From contig NZ_JACOGA010000016.1 in the NCBI RefSeq assembly GCF_014284175.1, positions 62,001 to 126,000 on the forward strand: a stretch of 64,000 nucleotides of DNA. Reading direction: 5' to 3'. The notes beneath the pieces are model-generated. The model did no database searches, was not told where the DNA came from, and saw nothing but the letters and a program-made list of their open reading frames with translations. Below are positions 41,566 to 51,171 of this stretch, piece after piece; position 1 is the first letter of the stretch, and each line of letters begins with the position of its first letter. Origin of the DNA: Affinundibacterium flavidum (GTDB taxonomy: Bacteria; Pseudomonadota; Gammaproteobacteria; Burkholderiales; Burkholderiaceae_D). The position numbers and the translations under genes are program-made.

Positions 41566-44169
41566 CTAGCCCTCATGATTTTGCAGCCATCGTGTGAATT
41601 CTGCTTTTGGCATGGGTTTGGCGAAATAGTAACCTTGCCCTTTGCGACAACCTTCGGCTTGCAAAAAGTCAGATTGCTCTTGGGTTTCTACGCCTTCTGC
41701 GACTACATTAAATCCCATGCTGCTACCCAGTGCCAGAATGGCGCGGACAATCGCGATACCTTTATTATTTGAAGGAATGTCACGAATAAAGGCGCGGTCG
41801 ATTTTTAAGGTGTCTATAGGTAATTCCCGCAAATAAGCGAGGGAAGAATAACCAGTACCAAAGTCATCAATGGCGATAGTCACGCCCAATTCTTGGATCG
41901 CTAACAAGATGTCTTTGATTTCTTGCGGGTTTTCCATCATAAAGGTTTCGGTCACTTCAATTTCCAGCATGCCAGCTGGAATCTGGTATTCACTCAGACA
42001 GTCTTTGATCGTCGCCACGATATCACTGCGATAAAATTGCGGTCCCGCGACATTCACCGACAGTCGTTTGGCATTTAACTGTGCTGCTTGCCATTCTTTA
42101 AAGTCGGCACATACTTGATGCAGCACAAATTCCCCTATGGGTAGAATCATGCCATTTTGCTCAGCTAGGGGAATAAATTCGAGGGGCGGAATCAGACCAC
42201 GTAAGGGATCGCGCCAGCGTATCAAAGCCTCAGCGCCGAGGAAGCGCTGGCTTGATAAATCGATTTGTGGTTGATACCAAACTTCAAATTCTTTTTGCTC
42301 TATCGCGCGCCGTAGATCTCGTTCGGCGCTTAGTCTTTGTTGCGCCTTTACCGTCATTTCTGCCTGATAAAAGCAGTAAGTGTTGCGGCCTTTGGCTTTG
42401 GCCTCATACATGGCGGCATCGGCGTTACGTATCAAGTCATTGCCGTCTTCAGTATCATCCGGAAAGATGGATATGCCGACACTGCTAGTCACCATCACCG
42501 CATGATCGTTGACGTGATAAGGTTCTTGCGATGCCTGTAAGATTTTATGTGCTGCTTGAATTGCGTCATCGCCAGAATTGAGCTCCGTAATTAGCACCGC
42601 GAATTCATCCCCACCGAGGCGGGATACTGTATCCTCAGCGCGCATACATTGGCTTAATCTTTGTGCGACTAATTGCAATAGACGATCGCCGATAGGATGA
42701 CCAAGGCTATCGTTGACAGTTTTAAATCCATCCAGATCAAACAGCACAATCGCGAGTTTTGTGTGATGGCGTCTAGCGTGTTCTAGTGCCTGGCTTACAC
42801 GATCTTTAAACAATACGCGGTTGGGTAATTCTGTGAGTGCGTCATAGTGGGCGAGTCGCTCCAGTCTTTCTTGCGATTGTTTGACCTCGGTAATATCGGA
42901 AAAGACCGAGACATAATTGGTTGTTTCGCCAGCTTCATTTTTGACTGAGGTAATAGTTTGCCATGCAGGGAAAATTTCTCCATTTTTGCGGCGATTCCAG
43001 ATCTCACCTTGCCACATACCGTTTTCAAGAATTTGATGCCACATCGCTTCGTAGAAGGCCTTGTCTTGTCGCTCCGATTGCAACATGCTGGGTTTTTGTC
43101 CATACGTTTCATCGTAGGCATACCCTGTAATTCTGCTGAATGCCTGATTCACTGAAATGATGGTAGCGTCAATGTCGGTGATGATAATGCCATCGGCGAT
43201 ATGCCGAAACACAGTGGCAGCCAGTTTACCCTCGTTCTCGCTGCGTTTGCGTGCCGTGATATCGGTGGAGATACCAATCACAGCCCAGGCTTCGCCTTTG
43301 TCAGAATACAAGGGATTTTTGATCGTCAAATAGGTATGCAGGCCATCGGTTTCTAGATTAGTTTCCTCGAAGGAACTGGTGCATTTGCTCCGTAGCACCT
43401 GCAAGTCATTTTGATAGTGTTCATGCGCAATCTCAGCGGGAAGAAAGTTGGTTCTGACTTTGCCAAGAATCTCAGAACGTGGGTATCCGACCGCTTTTTC
43501 AAATTGCTGATTGCATAAAATCAGTTTGCTGTTGATGTCACAGACATAGACTAAGGCTGCAGCGTTTTCTATGATGGCGGTTAACAGTTGTTGATTTTCA
43601 ATTTCCTTTCTTTCCATCTCTTTGCGTTCGCTAATGTCACGCCACACGCAATAAATTACTTGCCGCCCCTTCATCGTCATCCGCGACAGTGTTACTTCTG
43701 CTGGAAAATTGCTGCCATCGAGGCGCGTGTGTATCCATTCAAATCGATGTAGACCACGCTCATCGGCTAAATGCATCATGCGTTCGGCTTTGGCGTACGA
43801 GGCTTCGCCATCGGGTTGAAATTCCGGCGAGAGTTTTGAGGGATGGGTATTGTCGAGCGCCTCCTTGCTGGGATAGCCAAGGATCTGCACCGCAGCACTA
43901 TTACATAAAGTAAATTGATGATTGTCGATGATCCAGGTTGGATCAGGAGAATCTTCAAACATGGATTGAAAACGCGCCTCTTCGGCAGCGAGTTTCTTTT
44001 CGACTTCTTCTTTGTTGTTTAAGACGATGCTAAGCTTGACATGAGATGCTTTAAGCGAACGTAGGCGTCGATACTGAACCGTGATCACAATCGCCATCAG
44101 TATGCTCATCACCAATAATAGGATGGTACAAAGTAACAATGACGTATTGTTTTGCAGTAAATTCAACAT
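41566..44169 (-). CDS. PAS-GGDEF-EAL cyclic-di-GMP enzyme
   Basis: An 867-residue membrane protein. One N-terminal helix (about 10-32) and a short coiled linker precede three PAS-type domains (about 60-180, 190-310, 315-430; each ends in a DITxxK/DISERK-like signature). A GGDEF domain (about 440-600, SRLGGDEF near 516) and an EAL domain (about 610-860, GAEALIRW near 651, IAIDDFGTGYSSL) follow. Both catalytic motifs are intact, so it could make and break cyclic di-GMP. The second PAS contains ALVYVCDINSKL, the third HIADGIIITDIDA. Ligands are unknown. The gene stands alone, with a mobile element just upstream of its start. Confidence 0.95.
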   Translation of the reverse strand: MLNLLQNNTSLLLCTILLLVMSILMAIVITVQYRRLRSLKASHVKLSIVLNNKEEVEKKLAAEEARFQSMFEDSPDPTWIIDNHQFTLCNSAAVQILGYPSKEALDNTHPSKLSPEFQPDGEASYAKAERMMHLADERGLHRFEWIHTRLDGSNFPAEVTLSRMTMKGRQVIYCVWRDISERKEMERKEIENQQLLTAIIENAAALVYVCDINSKLILCNQQFEKAVGYPRSEILGKVRTNFLPAEIAHEHYQNDLQVLRSKCTSSFEETNLETDGLHTYLTIKNPLYSDKGEAWAVIGISTDITARKRSENEGKLAATVFRHIADGIIITDIDATIISVNQAFSRITGYAYDETYGQKPSMLQSERQDKAFYEAMWHQILENGMWQGEIWNRRKNGEIFPAWQTITSVKNEAGETTNYVSVFSDITEVKQSQERLERLAHYDALTELPNRVLFKDRVSQALEHARRHHTKLAIVLFDLDGFKTVNDSLGHPIGDRLLQLVAQRLSQCMRAEDTVSRLGGDEFAVLITELNSGDDAIQAAHKILQASQEPYHVNDHAVMVTSSVGISIFPDDTEDGNDLIRNADAAMYEAKAKGRNTYCFYQAEMTVKAQQRLSAERDLRRAIEQKEFEVWYQPQIDLSSQRFLGAEALIRWRDPLRGLIPPLEFIPLAEQNGMILPIGEFVLHQVCADFKEWQAAQLNAKRLSVNVAGPQFYRSDIVATIKDCLSEYQIPAGMLEIEVTETFMMENPQEIKDILLAIQELGVTIAIDDFGTGYSSLAYLRELPIDTLKIDRAFIRDIPSNNKGIAIVRAILALGSSMGFNVVAEGVETQEQSDFLQAEGCRKGQGYYFAKPMPKAEFTRWLQNHEG

Positions 44170-44227
44170 AGAGTCATGCTCTTTTCCGGCTTACCGAAGT
44201 TAATCGTCTTTATCTACATATGATGTT

Positions 44228-44354
44228 TAGGACTTACGCAAAACAGACGCTGGCATTGTTGCGTTCGCCTCGCCCCTGTCTTCGCAGGGGCAGGCCAAGC
44301 AATCGTACTGTCTTCGGCTCCGCGCCTAACCGGCGCAATTTTGAGTAAGTCCTA
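44228..44354. mobile_element. MITE/REP-like element, copy 2, with ATGTT target duplication
   Basis: 127 bases with terminal inverted repeats TAGGACTTACGCAAAA and the complement of TAGGACTTACTCAAAA (15 of 16 match). ATGTT flanks it on both sides (44223-44227 and 44355-44359), so it inserted as a unit with a 5-bp target duplication. An internal hairpin is made by CCCCTGTCTTCGCAGGGG. It is too small for a transposase. Copy 1 is at 14844. It lies in the 572-base gap 44170-44741; the rest of that gap, toward the FKBP gene, shows no gene and no clear promoter. Confidence 0.9.
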
Positions 44355-44741
44355 ATGTTAACAAAAACTTCAGTGCGATCTTGTTAATTTAGAAAAGTAT
44401 CTGCCGTGGTGGTGCGGCATGTCAATTAGGATTGTAGGGATTTGTCTATTCTGTTGTTTATGCTGATCTGAGAGAGCTTGACCGTGAAGCAATCTGGAAG
44501 ATAGATATACTCAATTAGCTGCCAAATCGCGATGGCTGGGAATTTGATTCAGTTAACAAGCGTATTTGCAGGCTGTTTGCTCAAACAGCTGTGATTGGCG
44601 ACACTTTTTTATGTGCTATGCGCGCACAACTCGCTGTGCCTTAAAGTCCGGAAATCATTGTCAAATTTCGACTAAATTCGGTTGAAATTCGATTATCATG
44701 CGAGCTATTGAATTGTTATTCACTTTATTCTGGATCGTAAT

Positions 44742-45218
44742 ATGAAATTAGTTCCTTTTTTGCTTGCTACTTTAACTTTGCTGGGCGCCAATTCCGCGCA
44801 GGCACAAAGCGCTAGTGAACCAGCCTCCACTAATCAAACTGCCGCGCCAGCAAGTCCGGCACCATTACATATCACTAAATTAGGCATTACCGATACCGTG
44901 GTCGGTACGGGTGAAGAAGTCACAAATGGTATGGTGGTGGAAGTTCATTACACAGGTTGGTTATACAACCATAAAGCTTGGAACTTGCATGGCGCACAGT
45001 TTGATACTTCGCGTGATACAGGGACTCCTTTGCAAGTGCAGGTTGGTGCCAAGCAAGTGATTCGTGGCTGGGATTTGGGTTTGCTGGGTATGAAGGTCGG
45101 CGGCAAGCGTACCTTGTTGATTCCCGCCTATCTCGGTTATAGCACCCAAGGCTCAGGAAATATTCCACCGAATACGCATTTGGTGTTTGACGTGGAATTA
45201 GTGTCGATCAAGAAATAA
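44742..45218 (+). CDS. exported FKBP-type peptidyl-prolyl isomerase
   Basis: A 158-residue protein with a signal peptide (LVPFLLATLTLLGANSAQA, cleavage near AQA-QS), an Ala/Pro/Ser linker (about 22-50) and one FKBP domain (about 55-158). Signature parts are VVEVHYTGWLYN, AQFDTSRDTGTPLQVQVG, VIRGWDLGLLGMKVGGKRTL and IPPNTHLVFDVELVSIK. The aromatic pocket residues (Y, D, W) are kept, so it should be active on periplasmic substrates. The VF530 gene starts eight bases after its stop. Confidence 0.95.
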   Translation: MKLVPFLLATLTLLGANSAQAQSASEPASTNQTAAPASPAPLHITKLGITDTVVGTGEEVTNGMVVEVHYTGWLYNHKAWNLHGAQFDTSRDTGTPLQVQVGAKQVIRGWDLGLLGMKVGGKRTLLIPAYLGYSTQGSGNIPPNTHLVFDVELVSIKK

Positions 45219-45225
45219 GGCCACC

Positions 45226-45429
45226 ATGGCACGTAGCTTACAAGGCATTACTTTGGAAAATCTGCTGACACAATTACAGCAGGTTTATGGCTGGGAAGGA
45301 TTGGCGCAGCGCGTGGACATACAATGTTTTCGTAAAGACCCCAGTATCTCTTCCAGTCTAAAATTTCTGCGTCGCACGCCGTGGGCCAGAAGCAAGGTGG
45401 AAAGCTTGTATATTGATTTGCCAGAATAA
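45226..45429 (+). CDS. VF530-family DNA-binding-fold protein (DUF2132)
   Basis: A 67-residue protein: LQGITLENLLTQLQQVYGWE at the start, then LAQRVDIQCFRKDPSISSSL and KFLRRTPWARSKVESLYI. This is the recognisable pattern of VF530/DUF2132, a small helical protein whose Vibrio member has a solved structure and a suggested nucleic-acid role. AAGG lies upstream of the ATG. It follows the FKBP gene after eight bases and is probably cotranscribed, although no functional link is known. Confidence 0.9.
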   Translation: MARSLQGITLENLLTQLQQVYGWEGLAQRVDIQCFRKDPSISSSLKFLRRTPWARSKVESLYIDLPE

Positions 45430-45430
45430 A

Positions 45431-45475
45431 CAGCAGAATACGCAGCAGAGCAAGCAGCAGAGCAAGCAGCGGAGT
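45431..45475 (+). repeat. short tandem repeat, AGCAGCAGAGCA-type
   Basis: Directly after the VF530 stop, CAGAGCAAGCAG occurs twice in tandem, flanked by partial units (CAGCAGAATACG before, CGGAGTAAGC after). It is non-coding and resembles the other oligonucleotide repeats in this window (10571, 23628). Confidence 0.7.
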
Positions 45476-45612
45476 AAGCTGAACTTCAAATAAACCACGG
45501 ACTCAAATTGACAGAGCCCTGACCATCGCCGATACTCTAGATAGCGTTTTCAAGGAACGCATGAATGAGTGATTGAACGAGCGCTCACTACTGTAGTAAA
45601 AGGAAATTTTGT

Positions 45613-46098
45613 ATGACACTGCGTATTATCGCCACAGGCGGCACCTTTGATAAACATTATGATGAATTGGCAGGTAAGTTGACTTTTCATGAAAGCCATT
45701 TGCCGGAAGTATTAAAGCGTGCGCGCTTGACGGTACCGGTCGAGTTAGAAGTGCGACCTTTGATTGACTCCCTCGATATGGTGGATCAGGATCGCAAAGA
45801 GATTTTGGAATCTTGTCAAAATTCTGCAGAAAAAGCGATCGTCATTATCCATGGCACTGACACCATGCGTGAAACGGCACATGTATTGGGCGCGGCGAAC
45901 TTAGATAAAGTGATAGTCTTCACTGGTGCGATGATTCCTTACGGTGTCGTAAATTCCGATGCATTCTTCAATTTGGGCTTTGCCTGCGGCGTGGCGCAAT
46001 TATTGCCAGCGGGTGTGTATGTGGCGATGAATGGTCAGGTTTTCCCCTGGGATAATGTGCAAAAAGATCGTAGTGCTGGTGTGTTTGTTACCAACTAA
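45613..46098 (+). CDS. short asparaginase-like protein (N-terminal domain only)
   Basis: A 161-residue protein equal to the N-terminal domain of type I/II asparaginases (normally about 330 residues). IIATGGTFDKHYDEL holds the first catalytic Thr, and VIIHGTDTMRETAHVL the second Thr-Asp pair; VFTGAMIPYGVVNSDA is also typical. The C-terminal domain is missing, but the gene is clean: AAGGAAA upstream, natural ending, no relic of the second domain downstream. Single-domain proteins of this length are known as a separate group with unproven function. It starts a same-strand run with a lipoprotein and a glycosyltransferase. Confidence 0.9.
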   Translation: MTLRIIATGGTFDKHYDELAGKLTFHESHLPEVLKRARLTVPVELEVRPLIDSLDMVDQDRKEILESCQNSAEKAIVIIHGTDTMRETAHVLGAANLDKVIVFTGAMIPYGVVNSDAFFNLGFACGVAQLLPAGVYVAMNGQVFPWDNVQKDRSAGVFVTN

Positions 46099-46109
46099 AG
46101 AGATCCATC

Positions 46110-46619
46110 ATGAAACGCCTGTTGACCACTTTCTGTTGCTGCGTCTTGCTCATGTTGAGCGGTTGCCAAAAAGAATTGCAGGTGCGTTTCGATAGTCTGT
46201 ATTTTTTTCAAAATGAAGAACAACTGCAAGCCATGAAGATCGATCAAGATCAATTGGCGCAGTACAGCCGGAATTTGCAAGCCAGGGTCGGCAAAATCAT
46301 GAAGAAAGCGCAGGCGACATCCGGCAACGGTTATGTGGTGGTGGCGATACGCTCAGATGAAGAAGTGGCGGTGTGGTTAGATATGGCCCCTGTCCTGCAC
46401 GAATACTACGAATACGAAATCATTGAGTCGATCAAGAAAATGCGCCCCCCGGCGGTCGATCATGGGATTCTGGTATTCGGAATTAAGATGGCGATCGAAA
46501 CGGCAGTCCATACTCCCAAGGCCATTCCTGAACCGAAGGCATGGATAGAAGCGAAGAAAAAAGTCGGCGACCCCGATGACATTGAACAAGTCGTTTTATC
46601 GATTTGGCCGGAAGAATAA
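46110..46619 (+). CDS. predicted lipoprotein of unknown function
   Basis: A 169-residue protein with a strong lipobox (LMLSGC; Cys19 in MKRLLTTFCCCVLLMLSGC). The mature part is mixed alpha/beta with NGYVVVAIRSDEEVAVWLDM and a charged C terminus (KKKVGDPDDIEQVVLSIWPE). AGAGA lies upstream of the ATG, 11 bases after the stop of the asparaginase-like gene, so the two are probably cotranscribed. I recognise no family. Periplasmic, membrane-bound location is inferred. Confidence 0.85.
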   Translation: MKRLLTTFCCCVLLMLSGCQKELQVRFDSLYFFQNEEQLQAMKIDQDQLAQYSRNLQARVGKIMKKAQATSGNGYVVVAIRSDEEVAVWLDMAPVLHEYYEYEIIESIKKMRPPAVDHGILVFGIKMAIETAVHTPKAIPEPKAWIEAKKKVGDPDDIEQVVLSIWPEE

Positions 46620-46652
46620 ATTTTCATCGCTGGCAATAATCCGCGTCCCTGC

Positions 46653-47954
46653 ATGACTATCCAAAAAGTTTTATATCTGGGCTATGTCTGGCCTGAGCCG
46701 AATTCGTCTGCCGCTGGCAGTCGGACTATGGAATTCTTGCGCCTGTTTCGCCAACAAAATTGGCAAGTCGTGTTCGCCAGCGTGGCGGCTTTGTCACCGC
46801 ATCGCGCCGATTTATCTGCGCTGCAAATAGAAGAAAAGCAGCTGACGCTCAACTGCGATAGCTTTGATGAATTTATCCTTAGCTATCAACCAGACCTGGT
46901 TGTATTCGATCGTTTTTTTACGGAAGAACAATTTGGCTGGCGAGTCGAGCGCCACTGTCCACAGGCCTTACGCGTGCTCGATACTTGCGACTTGCATAGT
47001 TTGCGCGAAGCCCGTCATCGTCTATTAAAGCAAGCTTTGCATACGTCAACTGGCACAGTGCCAGCGTTGTTGGTACCAGCCACCGAGCATGCGACTTTGT
47101 ATCGTAGCATGTGTGAAGAAGACGTTGCTCAACGTGAAATTGCAGCGATCTATCGTTGCGATCTGAGCCTGATGATTTCGCAATTTGAAGTGGATTTATT
47201 ACGCGATCTTTTTCAAGTTCCTGACTACCTTTTATGTGAAAATAACTTGATGTTGGTGCCCGAAAATTCTGCACAACAGAATTCGCCAGGTTTTGATGAG
47301 CGCCAACATTTTGTCAGTATAGGCAATTTTCGACATGCGCCGAATTGGGATGCGGTATTGTGTTTGTACCAGATCATCTGGCCGCGCATACGTGCCCGTT
47401 TGCCGCACGCACAGTTGCATGTATTTGGTTCTTATCCACCGCCAAAAGCAATGGCATTGCATCAGCCAGCGCAAGGGTTTCATGTGCGTGGCTGGGCAGA
47501 AGATGCCCACGCAGTAATGCAGGCTTCTCGTGTTTGTCTTGCACCTTTACGCTTTGGTGCGGGGATTAAGGGCAAATTAGCCGATGCGATGGCTTGCGGT
47601 ACGCCGAGCGTGACGACCAGTATCGGTGCTGAATCTATGTGTGGTGAATTGCCGTGGGCGGGCGTGATTGCGGATGAACTCGATGCCTTTGTCGATGCGG
47701 CGGTGATGTTGAGTAATGACCTAGATCAATGGCAATTAGCGCAGCAACGCGGTCGGGAAATTTTGCAAACGCACTTCAATCGTAGCGTTTCTTCGACACT
47801 GTTTTTGCAGGCAATTTTACAAGCACGCGCACAACAGCAAGAGCGTCGCGCGCAGAATTTCACTGGTGCGATGTTGCGTCACCATAGCCTCAAAAGTACA
47901 CAATATATGTCGCAGTGGATACAGCTAAAAAATCAGGCAGCGAAGCCATCCTGA
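46653..47954 (+). CDS. glycosyltransferase-like protein, GT-B fold
   Basis: A 433-residue protein. VLYLGYVWPEPNSSAAGSRT at the start is the N-terminal Rossmann half with the Gly-rich acceptor loop. The C-terminal half has FVSIGNFRHAPNWDAVLC, HVFGSYPPPKAMALHQPAQG, VHVRGWAEDAH-like and LAPLRFGAGIKGKLADAMAC, which is the sugar-nucleotide binding pattern of family 4-type transferases. The ending is helical. It starts 33 bases after the lipoprotein gene, in the same direction. The product could be a polysaccharide or protein glycan; no other glycan gene is near. Confidence 0.9.
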   Translation: MTIQKVLYLGYVWPEPNSSAAGSRTMEFLRLFRQQNWQVVFASVAALSPHRADLSALQIEEKQLTLNCDSFDEFILSYQPDLVVFDRFFTEEQFGWRVERHCPQALRVLDTCDLHSLREARHRLLKQALHTSTGTVPALLVPATEHATLYRSMCEEDVAQREIAAIYRCDLSLMISQFEVDLLRDLFQVPDYLLCENNLMLVPENSAQQNSPGFDERQHFVSIGNFRHAPNWDAVLCLYQIIWPRIRARLPHAQLHVFGSYPPPKAMALHQPAQGFHVRGWAEDAHAVMQASRVCLAPLRFGAGIKGKLADAMACGTPSVTTSIGAESMCGELPWAGVIADELDAFVDAAVMLSNDLDQWQLAQQRGREILQTHFNRSVSSTLFLQAILQARAQQQERRAQNFTGAMLRHHSLKSTQYMSQWIQLKNQAAKPS

Positions 47955-47966
47955 GATGGATTGGAT

Positions 47967-50900
47967 TTATTCATCCGGATCAGGTGGCGTCAGCAAGAAT
48001 TGATGATCGCTGGAATCCCCAGCCAACAGCGCATCTAAGCCTTCAATTGGGATAGGTTTGGAATACAAATAACCTTGGAAGGTTAGACAATTGTGTTCAA
48101 TCAGGAAACGTCGTTGGGCCACGGTTTCCACTCCTTCAGCAATGACATCTAAGCCGAGATTCAAACCCAAAGAAATAATTGCACGTACGATAGTCGCATC
48201 ATTTTCATCATCACTTAAATCGCGCACAAATGACTGGTCGATTTTTAATTGATTCAGTGGGAGTTTTTGCAAATAAGCAAGTGAAGAATAGCCAGTACCA
48301 AAATCATCCATAGAAAACGCGATACCGAGCTTTTTCAATTGCTGCATTTTTTCAGTCGTGGCATCGACGTTATCGAGAATCGTACTTTCGGTCAGTTCGA
48401 TTTTTAAGCGACTAGGGTCGATATTATGCAGACGCACGATTTCAGTCACGGTCTCGACAAAATTGGTTTGTTGGAATTGTTTGGCACTCACGTTGACCGC
48501 CAGACTCAGATGCGCCGTGCGTGGATTTCTGCCCCATTTTTTCAATTGATGACAGGCAGTTTCTAAGACCCAGGTACCGATAGGAATAATCAATCCAGTC
48601 TGCTCCGCAATTGGAATAAACTCTAAAGGGGAGATGAAACCACGGTCAGGATGTATCCAGCGTAGCAGCGCTTCAGCACCAATCACATTGCCTTCCGCAT
48701 CGACTTGTATTTGGTAATACAATTGGAATTGTTCGAGAGCCAGTGCGACCCGCAAATTCGATTCCAGCATCATCTTCACAACCAGCACTGCTTGCATTGC
48801 CGGATCAAAGAAACGCACCGCATTGCGTCCCGAAGTCTTCGCTTCGTACATTGCGGTGTCGGCGCGTTTAAATAAATCTTTGACCGTGATGTCGCCACCC
48901 TGAAATAAACAGACACCTATACTGCCAGCACCATGATGGATGAAGTCGGTGATTTGGTAGGGCTCGTTCAGCAATAAGCGAATTTTTTCTGCGATTTTAT
49001 CGGCTTGAACCGCCGCCGCATCTTTATCTTGACTGAGTGCTTGTAACACCACCACAAACTCATCGCCACCCAGCCGCGCCACAGTATCGCTTTCGCGCAC
49101 GCAGGTTTGCAAACGCTGCGCGACTTCCACTAAGAGTAAATCCCCGGCATCGTGACCACGCGTATCATTGAGCGTTTTAAAGTTATCTAGATCAATAAAC
49201 AGAATCGCACTATGCGCATCGTCGCGCTGATTCATCGCGATCAGATGCTGCAATCTATCCATCAATAAGCGACGATTCGGTAAATGCGTGAGCGGATCAT
49301 AAAATGCCAGATTCAGAATTTCATCCTCATAGCCTTTATGCCGGCTGATGTCGGTGAACGATCCTATGTAGTGCGTGATCATGCCCGTGTCATTGGTGAT
49401 CGCCGTTAAAGTAATCAATTGCGGATAGACTTCACCGTTTTTCTTCTCCGCCCATAGCTCACCTTGCCAGTAGCGGTGCTGATCCAAAGCTTGATAAATA
49501 TTGCTGAAAAAGATGTCGTCTTGTTGCTGGCTGAGATGGCGAGGTAAGGGCTTGCCTATCAATTCATGTGCATCAAAGCCGGTGGTGCGCGAGTAAGCTT
49601 GATTGATGCGCAATACGCGCCATTGGTTGTCAGTGACGAAAATACCTTCCTGCGATTCAAAGGTAATTGCGGCTACCCGTAAATCTTGCTCAGCCGCTTT
49701 GCGTTCGGTAATGTCGCTGATAAAGCAATGCCAGAGCGTGCTGCCATCGTCCGATTCAAGTTCTGGTAAGGCATCTAGAAACAACCAGCGCACGGTGCCA
49801 TCGGTACGATGATAGCGAAACTCCATCTGATAGGGACTCAGATGTTTGGTCGCATATTCATGATTTTGCAAGAAGGCTTTCTTGTCCGCGGTGTCTATAT
49901 GTTTTACCAGTATCGAGGCATTATTCTTGATGTCTTTGGCCGTAATTTCAAACATGCCTTCAATCGCATCGCTCGCGTATAACACGTTGGTGCTGTTATC
50001 ACGCCGAATACGGTATTGCATGACCACGCCCGGCAAACGTGAGGCGACTTTGCTGATGCGCTCGAAAGCATCGCGCAATTCATTCGTCGCGGCGATTCGC
50101 TCTGCTTGTAGTGCCGTGATCAGTAAGGCGGTGATAGACAGTGTGGCCATATAAAGCCAGAGGACGATAGAGCTTTCGGCAGGATTAAATGATTGAAACG
50201 GTCCTAGACCGCAATAGGTAGCGATTGCGGCGAATGCCGACGAGGCGATGACGGTCACGGAGGCCATTAAATTGCCGAGGCGTATTGCCGCCCAAATCAT
50301 GATGGCAATCGCGATAAAGGTTAAATGCAGTAGGCCAGATTTCGATAAAAAGATTGCCCAATGAGCGACGCCAAAAATACACAGGAAGATGAAATTTTCT
50401 TCGTAGGTTTGGCGAACTTTTGGATAGCTTCCCATCAAGGCGAATAGAAATGGTGTCGCCAGAAACACGCCGACCGTGTCACCCGCCCACCAGCTAATCC
50501 AGGCAAATTTCGGATCCGTAAATAAATCCGCCTGCCATAAGACAAAACTACCAAAGCTGGCCGAAATTGTCATGCCCAGCATGCTGGCAATGCAAAAATG
50601 TATGACGTCATCGCGATGGATGAAATTCACTGAAAAATTCTTACGCTTGAGATACCAGGCAACCACAAGCGGGGCTAAGGTATTTCCCAGACCTATCATG
50701 GTCCCTGCATGCCAGGAAACACCTGTGCCAATATTGAGAGCCAGCGCCGCCAGAAAAATACCGATACTGACTTGATAACCCCAGCCATACAGGGCGGCAA
50801 CGGCGATCCCTGTTGGTAGCCAGATCAGGGTGATATTCGGGGGAATAAAAGGAAACTGTAGACCTAACTTCCCAGAAATAAAATACGCAATAAAGATGAA

Positions 50901-50969
50901 TAGCACGCGCAAGCCTAAGCGCAGACGACTGGGACTCTGTTGAAAAAGAAAGGCTTGTGAATGCAGCAT
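47967..50969 (-). CDS. MASE1-PAS-GGDEF-EAL cyclic-di-GMP enzyme
   Basis: A 1000-residue protein. Eight or so membrane helices (about 20-295) form a MASE1 sensor, seen in ISGKLGLQFPFIPPNITLIW and WWAGDTVGVFLATPFLFALM. Two PAS/PAC units follow (about 305-425 with WRWLFLDALPE-like and DITERKAAE; 430-550 with EGIFVTDNQWRVLRINQAYS). A GGDEF domain (about 555-720, ARLGGDEF near 631) and an EAL domain (about 735-985, GAEALLRW near 766, SMDDFGTGYSSL) complete it. Both active motifs are intact. It is convergent with the glycosyltransferase gene, 12 bases apart. The second PAS resembles the last PAS of the protein starting at 61185. Confidence 0.96.
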   Translation of the reverse strand: MLHSQAFLFQQSPSRLRLGLRVLFIFIAYFISGKLGLQFPFIPPNITLIWLPTGIAVAALYGWGYQVSIGIFLAALALNIGTGVSWHAGTMIGLGNTLAPLVVAWYLKRKNFSVNFIHRDDVIHFCIASMLGMTISASFGSFVLWQADLFTDPKFAWISWWAGDTVGVFLATPFLFALMGSYPKVRQTYEENFIFLCIFGVAHWAIFLSKSGLLHLTFIAIAIMIWAAIRLGNLMASVTVIASSAFAAIATYCGLGPFQSFNPAESSIVLWLYMATLSITALLITALQAERIAATNELRDAFERISKVASRLPGVVMQYRIRRDNSTNVLYASDAIEGMFEITAKDIKNNASILVKHIDTADKKAFLQNHEYATKHLSPYQMEFRYHRTDGTVRWLFLDALPELESDDGSTLWHCFISDITERKAAEQDLRVAAITFESQEGIFVTDNQWRVLRINQAYSRTTGFDAHELIGKPLPRHLSQQQDDIFFSNIYQALDQHRYWQGELWAEKKNGEVYPQLITLTAITNDTGMITHYIGSFTDISRHKGYEDEILNLAFYDPLTHLPNRRLLMDRLQHLIAMNQRDDAHSAILFIDLDNFKTLNDTRGHDAGDLLLVEVAQRLQTCVRESDTVARLGGDEFVVVLQALSQDKDAAAVQADKIAEKIRLLLNEPYQITDFIHHGAGSIGVCLFQGGDITVKDLFKRADTAMYEAKTSGRNAVRFFDPAMQAVLVVKMMLESNLRVALALEQFQLYYQIQVDAEGNVIGAEALLRWIHPDRGFISPLEFIPIAEQTGLIIPIGTWVLETACHQLKKWGRNPRTAHLSLAVNVSAKQFQQTNFVETVTEIVRLHNIDPSRLKIELTESTILDNVDATTEKMQQLKKLGIAFSMDDFGTGYSSLAYLQKLPLNQLKIDQSFVRDLSDDENDATIVRAIISLGLNLGLDVIAEGVETVAQRRFLIEHNCLTFQGYLYSKPIPIEGLDALLAGDSSDHQFLLTPPDPDE

Positions 50970-51171
50970 GCAGATTTCTTTAAACGTAGAATAAGTTCTA
51001 CATTATGCGCGAAACATCTATCAAAAAACATTCTTTGCGGCAAATTTCTGGCAAAAGATACACTTATCACAAAAAATCACTTTTGTGCCCGGTCATGTGC
51101 AGAATGGATCGATTGAATAGCGTTGATCTGCGTTGATCAAAATTAACCAAAAAGCAATTGATGTCGCGATC

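Noticed and set aside
45613..46098. Asparaginase pseudogene (truncated)
   Set aside because: Good ribosome site, clean end, both Thr motifs kept and no remnant of the second domain downstream; single-domain relatives are known to me.
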